Assembly (NCBI GenBank): GCA_046732855.1
Contig: JBKPNX010000003.1
Span: 1-56,661, forward strand
Source of the DNA: JBKPNX01 sp046732855
Lineage (GTDB): Bacteria; Pseudomonadota; Alphaproteobacteria; Geminicoccales; Geminicoccaceae
Reading direction: 5' to 3'
DNA: 56,661 nucleotides
The notes beneath the pieces are model-generated. The model was not told where the DNA came from. It did not search any database and worked only from the letters and a program-made list of their open reading frames with translations. The position numbers were made by a program, and so were the translations under genes. Within the stretch, counting starts at the first letter, position 1, and each line of letters opens with the position of its first letter. Of this stretch, positions 47,760-56,367 are shown in pieces.

Positions 47760-48050
47760 CTATGCGGCCAGAGCGCGCCTTACTGCCTCCGGTTCGTGCT
47801 CGATCACCTTGAGCAGAATGCGCGCGGCGCCCTCGGGGCGACGGCGGCCCTGCTCCCAGCTCTGTACCGCGTCGAGACCGAAACCAAAGCTGGCGGCGAA
47901 CTTCGACTGCGACATGCCGAGTTTGCGGCGCAGCGCCTTGACGTCGAAATCGGGCGGGACGTGGACGACGAGCTCCCCCTCGATCTCGCCGCGCAGGACC
48001 GCGCGCGCCTCCCGGATGCTCCCCAGGATCTTCTCACCGGCTGCGGACAT
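47760..48050 (-). CDS. HTH antitoxin of a type II toxin-antitoxin pair (HigA/NadS-like)
   Basis: 96 residues. A short N-terminal part (IREARAVLRGEIEGELVVHV) precedes an XRE helix-turn-helix: VKALRRKLGMSQSKFAASFG, DAVQSWEQGRRRPEGAARIL. This is the usual partner of RelE/HigB-type toxins encoded just upstream. The start overlaps the toxin gene by 17 bases, so they are coupled. The frame is intact, and it probably still binds its own operator. Confidence 0.88.
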   Translation of the reverse strand: MSAAGEKILGSIREARAVLRGEIEGELVVHVPPDFDVKALRRKLGMSQSKFAASFGFGLDAVQSWEQGRRRPEGAARILLKVIEHEPEAVRRALAA

Positions 48051-48396
48051 GGCGCATCGCTCCTCGACGGTAGTCCTCCACGAGTCCGGCGAGCTCGCGC
48101 TTGATCGCGTTCCGCTCGGCCTGCGTCAGATCGATCTTTTCACCCTTCGCAAACAGCGTGATCAGGAACACCGGCACCTCGGGGCCGCTGTAGAAGGTGA
48201 TCACCCTGTAGCCGCCGCTCTTGCCCTTGCCGCGTCCCGCGAACCGCACCTTGCGCGCACCGCCAGTACCGGGGATCAGATCGCCTGCGGTAGGCGCCAC
48301 GGCGATGCGATCGACGATCATCTGAGCTTCGCGCTCCGATAGTCCTGCATTGCGGACAGCAGCAACAAAGCCGGGCAGTTCGACGACCGCCTACAT
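48034..48396 (-). pseudogene. RelE/HigB-family toxin with apparent stop at codon 2
   Basis: The frame from ATG 48396 reads Met, TAG (48391-48393), then AVVELPGFVAAVRNAGLSER through DRIAVAPTAGDLIPGTGGAR, KVRFAGRGKGKSGGYRVITF and FAKGEKIDLTQAERNAIKRE: a complete RelE-like (PF06296-type) toxin in which the family usually has Met-x-AVxELPxF. An internal ATG at 48321 would give 95 residues lacking the first 25 or so. The promoter places the likely transcript start at or beside the ATG. Either the toxin has been disarmed by a nonsense change while the antitoxin persists, or only the shorter form is made. Confidence 0.7.
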
Positions 48397-48401
48397 GCTC
48401 T

Positions 48402-48431
48402 GCTATACGACAGTGTCGGATAAATTGTCAA
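48402..48431 (-). promoter_or_regulatory. Toxin-antitoxin promoter with palindromic operator
   Basis: On the minus strand, TTGACA (48426-48431, consensus -35) and TATAGC (48402-48407) are 18 bases apart. The spacer contains the palindrome CGACAGTGTCG (48408-48418), a good candidate for the HTH antitoxin's autorepression site. Initiation would fall close to 48396, giving an almost leaderless mRNA. Confidence 0.7.
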
Positions 48432-48481
48432 GGGCTGGGACCACGGCCTCCCCACGATCCATCCCCACCTTGGCCGATGCT

Positions 48482-50239
48482 CTACGTTAGCAGGCCGGCC
48501 TCGCAGGCCTTTATTTGCAGCGCTAGGTATTTTGAGTAGATCCGGCATTGCGCGAAGCTGCCGGCGATGAACCAGAGGCCGGGCTGCGCCGTGCGCGTGA
48601 ACATGTTGCGCAATTCGTCGTCATCGCCGAAGCCCCAGATCGGGCCAACTCGATCGGCGACCTCCTTGCCAAACAACTTGCGCACCAGGTGCTCCTGGGC
48701 TTCGTATCCGGTCGCCAGCACGATCAGATCGGCGGCAATCGTTTCGCCGTGGTGCAGCCGCGCCCCTGCCGCGACGAACTCCGCGATGTCGGAGAATTGC
48801 ACCACTCTTATTTTGTCTTCGACGATCAGGTCCGAACAGCCGACGTTGAAATAATAGCCGCCGCCGCGCGTCAGATATTTGAACTGCCACCCCGTTCCGT
48901 CTTCGCCGAAGTCGAGCTTGAAGCCGACGTCTTCGAGCTTGTCGAGGAGTTCCCGGTCCAGTTTCTTCGCTTGCTCGGTGAAGCGGACGTGGCTTTTCCT
49001 CATGAGCGCAAACGGCATGGACGTCGTAATGAGGTCGCAATCCTCCAGAGGCGGCCCTTCATCGTACAATGCGTAGGGAAGCTGCGCGCTCGGCTCGATG
49101 TTGACGATCAAGGTCGGGCTGCGCTGCACGAGCGTGACGTTGGCTCCGCCGGAATGCAGGTCCTGCGCAATATCATGCCCGCTGTTGCCGGTGCCGATGA
49201 CTATGGCGTCTTTGCCTCGCCATGGCTCGCCGTCGTCATAACGACTGGAGTGCAGGACCGCGCCTGCGAAATTTTGCAAAGTAGGAATGTCCGGCAGATG
49301 CGGAATGCCGCTCACGCCAGTCGCCATCACGACATTTCGCGGGCGCATCTCGCGGCGGGCGCCATTCGCCCGACGCAGCACGATCGACCATCGTCCATCC
49401 TGTTCGTCGTATCTGCCCCCCAGAAACTCGGTCGCGGTCCAGTAGTTCAGCTCCAGGCTTTCGACATAAGCCTCGAACCACGCGGCGAGCTTGTCCTTGG
49501 GGATGTAGGTCGGCCAGCTCGGCGGAAAGGGCATGTACGGCAGGTGGTTGACCTGCACCTGGTTGTGCAAGGTGAGGGCATGGTAACGCTTGCGCCAATT
49601 GTCGCCGATGCGGGGTTCGCGGTCGACGATCAGCGTATCGACCTGCAATTGCGCGAGGCGCGCGGCGATCGACAGCCCTGCCTGCCCGCCCCCGACGATC
49701 AGGACGGCCGGGTCGCGGTCGACATATCCGGCAGCGGACTGCCTGCGATCGAGCCAGTTCGGACCCCGAAAATCGCGCGAATAGGACTCGCCGCGCGGCC
49801 GCAAAGTGCCGATCCGTTCCTCGAACCCCTTAAGTTCGTCGAGCGCCGTAAGCAAGGTCCAGGCCTTAGGCCGGTTGCCGGCGGCGGCATCGGGGGTGAG
49901 CCGCACCACGCCCACGCCCCTGCCCTCTCTAGTCTCGAATCTGAAGATCGCTTCGATCGCTTCGGTCCCGGCGCGGGTGACCCGGCGGGGTGCAGTCCTC
50001 TCCTGATCAATCCTGAATGCACTCGGCCGGACCAGTCCGGCATGCGCACTCAGTTGATCGCAAATCGTCTCCAGACCGCGGATCGTGCGGATGCGCCACG
50101 TCAGCGCCAGGACGTCGCGCCAGTAGCTGTCCCGATGGAACAGTTGCTCGAGCAGATCGCCCGGATGCGCGAGCGCCTGTCCGAACCGGGCAAGCCAGCG
50201 GTCCACGTCGGTCGCGATCGGTTCGATTTCAGCCAGCAT
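48482..50239 (-). CDS. Flavin-containing monooxygenase with N-terminal SnoaL-like domain
   Basis: 585 residues. Residues 1-150 look like a SnoaL/NTF2-type domain (DVDRWLARFGQALA, WRDVLALTWRIRTIRG). The FMO part follows: FAD motif GGGQAG at 183-188, GDNWRKRYHALTLHNQVQ, second nucleotide motif VIGTGNSGHDIAQDL for NADPH, and LIVLATGYEAQEHL. The domain order matches bacterial YUCCA/FMO-like proteins that oxygenate amines, sulfides or ketones; the substrate is unknown. It is divergent from the PRC-barrel gene and follows the TA pair. The ribosome site at ATG 50239 is weak. Confidence 0.9.
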   Translation of the reverse strand: MLAEIEPIATDVDRWLARFGQALAHPGDLLEQLFHRDSYWRDVLALTWRIRTIRGLETICDQLSAHAGLVRPSAFRIDQERTAPRRVTRAGTEAIEAIFRFETREGRGVGVVRLTPDAAAGNRPKAWTLLTALDELKGFEERIGTLRPRGESYSRDFRGPNWLDRRQSAAGYVDRDPAVLIVGGGQAGLSIAARLAQLQVDTLIVDREPRIGDNWRKRYHALTLHNQVQVNHLPYMPFPPSWPTYIPKDKLAAWFEAYVESLELNYWTATEFLGGRYDEQDGRWSIVLRRANGARREMRPRNVVMATGVSGIPHLPDIPTLQNFAGAVLHSSRYDDGEPWRGKDAIVIGTGNSGHDIAQDLHSGGANVTLVQRSPTLIVNIEPSAQLPYALYDEGPPLEDCDLITTSMPFALMRKSHVRFTEQAKKLDRELLDKLEDVGFKLDFGEDGTGWQFKYLTRGGGYYFNVGCSDLIVEDKIRVVQFSDIAEFVAAGARLHHGETIAADLIVLATGYEAQEHLVRKLFGKEVADRVGPIWGFGDDDELRNMFTRTAQPGLWFIAGSFAQCRIYSKYLALQIKACEAGLLT

Positions 50240-50484
50240 GCGCGCGCTCTCGGACCACCGGACGCTAGGTCTGCGAGACTACGTACACTATTCGCGACGC
50301 GACAGCGACAGCGACAGCTCAGCCATGACCGACGATCCCAGGCCGAAGGATTCTATCCAGAAGCAGTGGCGGCGATGCGAGTCTCGCCACGCGTGACAGC
50401 ACGGTCGAGCAGTCGGCTCGGCCCGGAACCCATCCAGCTGGCATGGCGTTGGCCAAGGGGCGCACACAACCCGGGAGACGGCCA

Positions 50485-51258
50485 ATGCTGCGCAGCTTCG
50501 CTCACCTCCGCGGCTCCGCCATTCACGCCAGTGACGGCGAGATCGGCTCGCTGCGCGATGTGTATTTCGACGACCAGAGCACGCTGATCCGCTACTTCGT
50601 CGTCGACACCGGGACCTGGCTGCCCGGCAGGCGCGTGCTGCTCGCGCCGGCGGCGGTTGGCGGCGTCGATGCCGAGCGCGGCGGGCTCGTCACCGGCCTG
50701 ACCTGTCAACAGGTCGAGGACAGCCCGCCAAGCGGTCTGGACCAGCCGGTGTCGCGCCAGCAGGAGACGGCGCTGCACGCCTACTATGGCTGGGAGCCGT
50801 ACTGGGCCGTGCCGCCGCTCGCCGGCAGCCTCGCGCCCTACTGGGGCATCGCCGTGCCGACAGCGGCCCACGCGCCCTCGGACGAGGACCCGGTCGCCAG
50901 AGAAGTCGCGGCGCGCGAGCGCGAGGAGCGTGACCCGCATCTGCGCAGCGCGCGCGAGGTGGCGGGCTACCGCGTCGCCGCAACCGACGGCGAGATCGGC
51001 CACGTCGACGACTTCTTCATTAACGACCAAGACTGGGCGATCGAACTCCTCGGCATCGATACCGGCAACTGGCTGCCCGGGCGCAAGGTGGTGATCTCGC
51101 CCCGCTGGCTGCGCGGCGTCGACTGGGCCGGACACCGCATCGAGGTCGACCTGAGCCGGCAGCAGATCGAGGACGGCCCGGAGTACGACCCGGCGCTGGT
51201 CCCCGACGAGACCTATCTCGAGCACCTCGCCGCGCACTACGGCCGGCCCTGGCGTTAG
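50485..51258 (+). CDS. PRC-barrel domain protein (two PRC barrels)
   Basis: 257 residues from ATG 50485 (SD GGGAGACGG). Two related units: GSAIHASDGEIGSLRDVYFD..WLPGRRVLLAP (10-65) and GYRVAATDGEIGHVDDFFIN..WLPGRKVVISP (about 165-215), joined by a Trp/Tyr-rich linker (YYGWEPYWAVPPL). This is the common layout of alphaproteobacterial PRC-barrel proteins, soluble and of unclear role, often stress-linked. Related to the photosynthetic reaction-centre H-subunit barrel, but no photosynthesis gene is near. Confidence 0.9.
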   Translation: MLRSFAHLRGSAIHASDGEIGSLRDVYFDDQSTLIRYFVVDTGTWLPGRRVLLAPAAVGGVDAERGGLVTGLTCQQVEDSPPSGLDQPVSRQQETALHAYYGWEPYWAVPPLAGSLAPYWGIAVPTAAHAPSDEDPVAREVAAREREERDPHLRSAREVAGYRVAATDGEIGHVDDFFINDQDWAIELLGIDTGNWLPGRKVVISPRWLRGVDWAGHRIEVDLSRQQIEDGPEYDPALVPDETYLEHLAAHYGRPWR

Positions 51259-51440
51259 GGCGGGCGGAGCTACGCGCTGGGGCGTCGGCCGCGGGCAACG
51301 CGCTGGCGCGCGCCGTCACGCCACTGCAGAAGCGCCGCAGCCTTCGCCGACGTGCGCCAATCAGCCGCGGTCGCCCTCGCCAGGGGTGTCCTTTACCTGT
51401 TTGATGCGTCCGACCATCGGTTTGATCAGGGAGAGAAGGC

Positions 51441-52130
51441 ATGGCTCAGGCCGCATTGATCGTCGGCGCCGGCGAGGGCATCAGCGCCTCGTTCGCCCGA
51501 GCGCTCGCGCGCGAAGGCTTCGAGGTGGCGCTTGCCGCGCGCAATCCGGACAAGCTCGCAGCGCTGAGCGGCGAGATCGGCGCTCTGGCGCTGCGCTGCG
51601 ACGTCACCGAAGCGGCCGAGGTCGAGCGCCTGTTCGCCGAAGTCGACGACCGGCTCGGCGCGCTCGACGTCGTGCATTACAACCCGAGCTATCGGACGCA
51701 GGGCGCGCTGGTCGAACTCGACCCGGCCGAGGTCCGCCAGGCGCTCATGGTAAGCGCGTTCGGCGGCTTTCTGGTCGCGCAGCAGGCGGCCCGGCGCATG
51801 CTGCGCCAGGGCCGCGGCGCAATCCTGTTCACCGGCGCCTCGGCCAGCGTCAAGGGCTACGCGCGCTCCGCCTCGTTCGCCATGGGCAAGTTCGCGTTAC
51901 GTGGCCTCGCCCAGAGCATGGCGCGCGAGCTCGCGCCGCAGAACATCCACGTCGCCCATTTCGTGATCGACGGCGCGGTGCGCAGCGCGCGCCGCCAGGA
52001 GCCCGCGGACCGGCCCGACAGCATGCTCGATCCGGACGCCATCGCAGAGACCTACCTCGCGGTGCTCAAGCAGCCGCGCAGCGCCTGGACGTGGGAGGTC
52101 GAGCTGCGCCCCTGGGTCGAGACCTTCTGA
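51441..52130 (+). CDS. Short-chain dehydrogenase/reductase with altered active site
   Basis: 229 residues with a Rossmann fold: ALIVGAGEGISASFARALAR (glycine-rich cofactor loop, GAGEGIS instead of TGxxxGIG), CDVTEAAEVERLF, and ILFTGASASVKGYARSASFA followed by MGKFALRGLAQSMARELAP. The YxxxK pair reads FxxxK: the catalytic Tyr position is Phe and Lys is kept. This matches a branch of SDR-like proteins whose activity is uncertain. ATG 51441 follows AGGGAGAGAAGGC. Confidence 0.88.
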   Translation: MAQAALIVGAGEGISASFARALAREGFEVALAARNPDKLAALSGEIGALALRCDVTEAAEVERLFAEVDDRLGALDVVHYNPSYRTQGALVELDPAEVRQALMVSAFGGFLVAQQAARRMLRQGRGAILFTGASASVKGYARSASFAMGKFALRGLAQSMARELAPQNIHVAHFVIDGAVRSARRQEPADRPDSMLDPDAIAETYLAVLKQPRSAWTWEVELRPWVETF

Positions 52131-52319
52131 GCGATCCTCGACCGGCGGCCGCGCCCTCCGGCTGCCCGGAGCGTCAACGCCGACCTGTTCGGGAGACCCG
52201 CCGCGCAGGCTCCCGAGGGCCCGTCGGGGCAGCCCCCAGCTCCGGTGAATCACGCGGGGAACTTTCCCGGTCTTGCGGTGTTGTTTAGCGCGTAGGCGTG
52301 CCGGCCGAAGGAGAACCTG

Positions 52320-52478
52320 ATGACGCTCGGAACGATACTGCTCATCATCCTGATTCTGCTGCTGATCGGCGCTTTGCCCACCTGGCCCCACAGCCGCAGC
52401 TGGGGCTACTACCCGACTGGCGGGCTCGGTCTGATCCTGATCATCATCTTGATTCTCGTGCTGCTCGGCCGGATCTAG
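52320..52478 (+). CDS. DUF3309 small membrane protein
   Basis: 52 residues, start ATG 52320 with CGAAGGAGAAC upstream. Two hydrophobic helices (LGTILLIILILLLIGALPTW and GGLGLILIIILILVLLGRI) flank SRSWGYYPTGG, exactly the DUF3309 pattern common in proteobacteria. Function unknown; short hydrophobic proteins of this type are often stress-induced. Confidence 0.92.
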   Translation: MTLGTILLIILILLLIGALPTWPHSRSWGYYPTGGLGLILIIILILVLLGRI

Positions 52479-52647
52479 CGCCTCGAACATTCGCCCTGCT
52501 CTTGCAAAACTCCGCCGGGCGCGGGGCTCCCTCTGCGGACAAACCGTCCCGGCGCTGCTAAGATTGTCGGGATCGATCAGGAACAGCAGGGCCGGCGCTA
52601 TCCCCCGTGCGGGCGGACCCGGACTACGTGGTCGACATGAACGGGAT

Positions 52648-53421
52648 ATGACCGTCGAGCTCGCCTTTGACCAGTTCGGCGAAGCCGGGCCGCCCGTCGT
52701 CATCCTCCACGGCCTGCTCGGCGCCGCGCGCAACTGGACCAGCGTCGGCAAGGAGCTGGCCGGCACGCACCGCGTGTTCGCGCTCGATCTGCGCAATCAC
52801 GGCCGCTCCCCCTGGGCAGCGATTATGAGCTTCGACGACATGGCGGACGACGTCACCACTTTCATCGAGCTGCGCAGGCTCGGCGCGGTGACGCTGATCG
52901 GCCACAGCCTTGGCGGCAAGGTCGCGATGCGCCTGGCACTCACCCGCCCCGAGCTGGTCCGGCAGCTGGTCGTGGTCGACGTTGCGCCGGTGGTCTACTC
53001 TGACATCTTCGGCCCGTTGATCGAGGCAATGCGCCGGGTCGACCTCGCGGCGGTGCAGCGGCGCGTCGATGCGGACCTGCAGCTGCAGGGTGCGGTCGCC
53101 GATGCCGTGCTGCGCAATTTCCTCCTGCAGAACCTGGTCAAGACCGACGCCGGTTTCGCCTGGCGGGTCAATCTCGAGGCGCTCGCCACGAACATGGACG
53201 AGCTGCTGGGCTTTCCGGCGACGGCGCCCGCCGCTGCCTACCTCGGGCCGACCCTGTTCATCGCCGGCGGCCGCTCCCGCTATATCCAGCCGCAGCACCG
53301 GCCGCTGATCGAGCGCCTGTTCCCGAGTGCACAACAGGTCGCGATTGCGGGCGCCGGCCACTGGCCGCACGTCGAGCGCCCGGCCGAGTTCCTCGCGCAC
53401 GTGCGCGGGTTTTGCGACTGA
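52648..53421 (+). CDS. Alpha/beta hydrolase (YbfF/ABHD11-like)
   Basis: 257 residues. HGLLGAARNWTSVGKEL (oxyanion loop), LDLRNHGRSP, nucleophile Ser87 in IGHSLGGKVAM, VVVDVAPVVYS, and catalytic His in GAGHWPHVERP. The pattern matches the YbfF/ABHD11 esterase branch. The substrate is unknown, possibly short acyl esters. ATG 52648 gives the family N-terminus; the frame is open earlier but not protein-like. Confidence 0.9.
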   Translation: MTVELAFDQFGEAGPPVVILHGLLGAARNWTSVGKELAGTHRVFALDLRNHGRSPWAAIMSFDDMADDVTTFIELRRLGAVTLIGHSLGGKVAMRLALTRPELVRQLVVVDVAPVVYSDIFGPLIEAMRRVDLAAVQRRVDADLQLQGAVADAVLRNFLLQNLVKTDAGFAWRVNLEALATNMDELLGFPATAPAAAYLGPTLFIAGGRSRYIQPQHRPLIERLFPSAQQVAIAGAGHWPHVERPAEFLAHVRGFCD

Positions 53422-53482
53422 GCCAGGAAATGCCCGGCGGCCCTAGCACCGTCAAGCAGCCCGGCGGGTATGGCGGGCGTGG

Positions 53483-54670
53483 TCAGGGCGATGCCGTGGT
53501 CGACGGGTCGCCCGCCGGGGCGAACACCTCCTGCGGCTCGCGGAAGCCACGTAGCTGAAACGAGCCGAGCGAGATCAGGGCGTCCGGGCAGTGCCGGGCG
53601 AACGCGGCGGAGGCGACTAGCTCGCGCCCGCGGTCGCGCGCGAGCGTCTCGAGGCGCGCGGTCAGATTGACCGCGCGGCCGATCGTGGTGAAGTCGAGCC
53701 GGCCCGCGCTGCCGATGTTGCCGTACAGCACCTCGCCCAGATGCAACGCCACGCCATAGCGCAGCATCGGCTCGCCTCGTTCGGCCCGCTCGGCGTTGGC
53801 CTGCGCCAGAGCCGCCCTCGCCTCGTCCGCGGCCGCGAGCGCGCTCCGGCAGGCGGCCGCCGGATCGGCCGCGACCGGCAGGATCCCGAGCAGGCCGTCG
53901 CCGAGGAACTTCAACACCTCGCCGCCGCGCGTCTGCAGCGCGGGCACGAGACAGTCGAAGTAGCCGTTCAGCAGGCCAATCACCGCTTCGCCCGAGAGCC
54001 GGTTGCTCAGGCCCGTGAAGTCGCGCAGGTCCGAAAGCAGGATCACGGCGTGGATGCGTTCGATGTCGCCGCGCCGGATCCGGCCTTGCAGGATGCGCTC
54101 GCCCGCGTCGCGGCCGACGTAGGTCCCGAGCAGGGTGGTCGCGAGGCGGCGCAGCCCGTAGACCTCGGCGATGCGCGCGAACGGCCGGCGGATCGCTTCG
54201 AGCGCGGCGAGGTCATCGTCGGTGAAGCCGCCCGGCCGCAGCGTGGTCCAACTGGCGGCGTGCACCTCGCCATTGGTGAACTGCAGCGGCTGGATCAGAT
54301 AGTCGGTCACGCCCTCGGCGCGCATCTCCTCGAGGATCTGGTAGTCGTTCGGACAGTCCGGGGCCTCGATGCGGCGCCGGATCGGCTCTGCGGTGGCGAA
54401 CACGACCGGCACCGGGCTGCGGCGATACGTGTCGGTTTCCATGACCTCGTGCGCCGCGTCGCTGACGACCACGCTCTCGCCCGCACGCCAGAGAAAGCGC
54501 CGACCCATGACGTCCGGGTGCAGCGTCCTGACGAACACGGCGACCCGATGTAGCGGCAGACCGCAGGCGAGCAGGCGCACGCACAGCTCGGCCAGCACGT
54601 CCTGCGGTTGCCGCGCGGTGCGCGCGCCATCCACCAGCCAGTCGACCACCGGTCGGACGCTCTCGGTCAC
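53483..54670 (-). CDS. Class III adenylate/guanylate cyclase domain protein
   Basis: 395 residues from GTG 54670 (SD GAGGGGTGA; GTG 54712 is the alternative). Residues about 1-195 form a GAF-like sensory region also seen in related alphaproteobacterial cyclases. The cyclase domain has both metal Asp positions (VILLSDLRDFTGLSNRL and EVLKFLGDGLLGIL) and the transition-state Asn/Arg in TTIGRAVNLTARLE. Lys in VLKF and Thr in DFTTIG favour ATP as substrate, so cAMP is the likely product. The sensed signal is unknown. Confidence 0.9.
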   Translation of the reverse strand: MTESVRPVVDWLVDGARTARQPQDVLAELCVRLLACGLPLHRVAVFVRTLHPDVMGRRFLWRAGESVVVSDAAHEVMETDTYRRSPVPVVFATAEPIRRRIEAPDCPNDYQILEEMRAEGVTDYLIQPLQFTNGEVHAASWTTLRPGGFTDDDLAALEAIRRPFARIAEVYGLRRLATTLLGTYVGRDAGERILQGRIRRGDIERIHAVILLSDLRDFTGLSNRLSGEAVIGLLNGYFDCLVPALQTRGGEVLKFLGDGLLGILPVAADPAAACRSALAAADEARAALAQANAERAERGEPMLRYGVALHLGEVLYGNIGSAGRLDFTTIGRAVNLTARLETLARDRGRELVASAAFARHCPDALISLGSFQLRGFREPQEVFAPAGDPSTTASP

Positions 54671-54901
54671 CTGACGATCACCCCTCAAGGTTAGGCTCTG
54701 CCTCGCCGGCACCCGCGCAGCCTAGCAGCCCGGCACGCGTGCAGCAGCAAGGCATCCTCGATCGCGGCCGTCGCGGCATGGCCGCTCCGCGCGGGTGATG
54801 CCTTGGACCCCGCGTCGCTCGCCCTGTGCCGGCTCGGGGCGCCTGATCCGCAGCTTAACCGAAGCTAAGGGAGGATCGGCGATACTGCCGTACGGTCGCC
54901 A

Positions 54902-55660
54902 ATGTCCCTCCGTCGTCCCATGCCCGCGCTCGCCGCCCTGGTCTTCGGTCTTCAGCTGCTCTGTCTGGCCCACGTCATGCGGACCGGCCGGCCGTGCCAA
55001 TGGGTATTCATCATCATGGGGCTGCCGGTCGCCGGCTGCCTCGCCTACCTCTTCATCGAGATTCTCCCTGATGTGCGCCACAGCCAGGCCGCGCGCCAAG
55101 CGGTGCGGGACATCGGCGCGGTGATCGACCCTGAGCGCGACTTACGCGAAAAGGCGCAGCGCGTGGCCGAGGCCGACACGGTGGAGAACCGGGCCACGCT
55201 CGCGGAGGAGTGCCTGCGCCGCGGGCGCGCTGCCGACGCCAGGCAGCTGTTCCAAAGCTGTTTGACCGGCGTCCATGCGGACGATCACGCGCTCATGCTC
55301 GGTCTGGCGCGGGCCGAGTTCGCTCTCGACGATCATGCGGGCGCGTGCGCGACCCTGGAACGCCTGCGCGCCGCCCACCCGAACCTCGAATGTCCGGAGG
55401 GGCACCTGCTGTACGCGCGCGCCAAGGAACAGCAGGGCGAGATCGAAGAGGCGCTGACCGAATACGTCGCGCTCGCCGCGTACTATCCCGGCGAAGAGCC
55501 GCGCTGCCGCCTTGCTCTCCTATTGCAAAAGACCGGCCGCGTGGCGGAGGCGAAGGCGCTGTTCCAGGAGGTGATCGGCTCGGTCGAGCGGGCGAGCAAG
55601 CTGTACTACCGCACCGAGCGGGACTGGTACGAGGTCGCGCGCCGCAATCTCACTGGCTGA
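54902..55660 (+). CDS. Membrane-anchored TPR protein
   Basis: 252 residues. Two N-terminal membrane segments (ALAALVFGLQLLCLAHVM and WVFIIMGLPVAGCLAYLFIE), then about four TPR-like helical pairs (LAEECLRRGRAADARQLFQS, LGLARAEFALDDHAGACATL, GEIEEALTEYVALAAYYPGE, LLLQKTGRVAEAKALFQEVI). TPRs bind partner proteins, facing the cytoplasm or periplasm depending on topology. It resembles alphaproteobacterial hypothetical proteins of this layout. Partner unknown. Confidence 0.85.
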   Translation: MSLRRPMPALAALVFGLQLLCLAHVMRTGRPCQWVFIIMGLPVAGCLAYLFIEILPDVRHSQAARQAVRDIGAVIDPERDLREKAQRVAEADTVENRATLAEECLRRGRAADARQLFQSCLTGVHADDHALMLGLARAEFALDDHAGACATLERLRAAHPNLECPEGHLLYARAKEQQGEIEEALTEYVALAAYYPGEEPRCRLALLLQKTGRVAEAKALFQEVIGSVERASKLYYRTERDWYEVARRNLTG

Positions 55661-56367
55661 CGCCGGCAGCGGCGGATCATCTGATCGGCTTCTTGCAATC
55701 TCGGGCAGCAGTTCCGCCAGACCTCGCAAGCATTACGCACATTACTGACGTACGAGACCGGGACCGTATCACCCCCGTGGCTCTGCTCCGCATCTCGCGC
55801 AAAGCCCGTCCGAGCACTGAAAAAGCTAAGTCTCTGAAAAGACGCGATCTCCCGGGTTTGTTCGGTTTCGGAGGTCGCTCCGACGCCCTTCGCCCGTCCG
55901 TGCCCGAACGCCCAGCGCACTCGTGAGCAGGTCTAGCACAGAATAGGAAGTTTTGCCATCGAACGGTCCGCGCCCGGCGCGGCGAGCACACGCATCGGTT
56001 GCCGCTGGCACGCTGGAGCAGATCCCAGGCAGGAGACCGAGCCCATGGGTTCCGGTATCGATCGCTTCGCGGACAGTGCCATAGGGGCTCTTGCCCCGCC
56101 TGGAAGTTCTAGATGACAATAGGACTTGGTCCAGTGCTGCCCCATCGCCGCTGTCGTGCATCACGCCCGTCTGAACGGCTGCCTGGTCCAAAGGATCGCT
56201 CTCCGGAGCACAACCGACATGCTCGAAACCGGGCGATACGACCACGAGTGACCGAAGGCGAGTCCTGATCTCGCAGACCTCTCTCCTTCAGGTCGGTTTG
56301 GCGCGAGTGTTGCCAGGCACCGGAAGCGAGAAGATATTGCGGGGCGCCCGATCGGAGAGGTGACAAA
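55661..56367. other. Intergenic region, no gene recognised
   Basis: 707 bases. Several minus-strand frames of 70-140 codons overlap here, but none has a recognisable domain or good ribosome site. The sequence is less GC-skewed than the flanking genes and may contain remnants. Confidence 0.45.

Noticed and set aside
55826..56245. 139-codon minus-strand ORF near the right end as a possible transposase remnant
   Set aside because: No catalytic or DNA-binding motif could be recognised, no inverted repeats were seen, and the start lacks a ribosome site.
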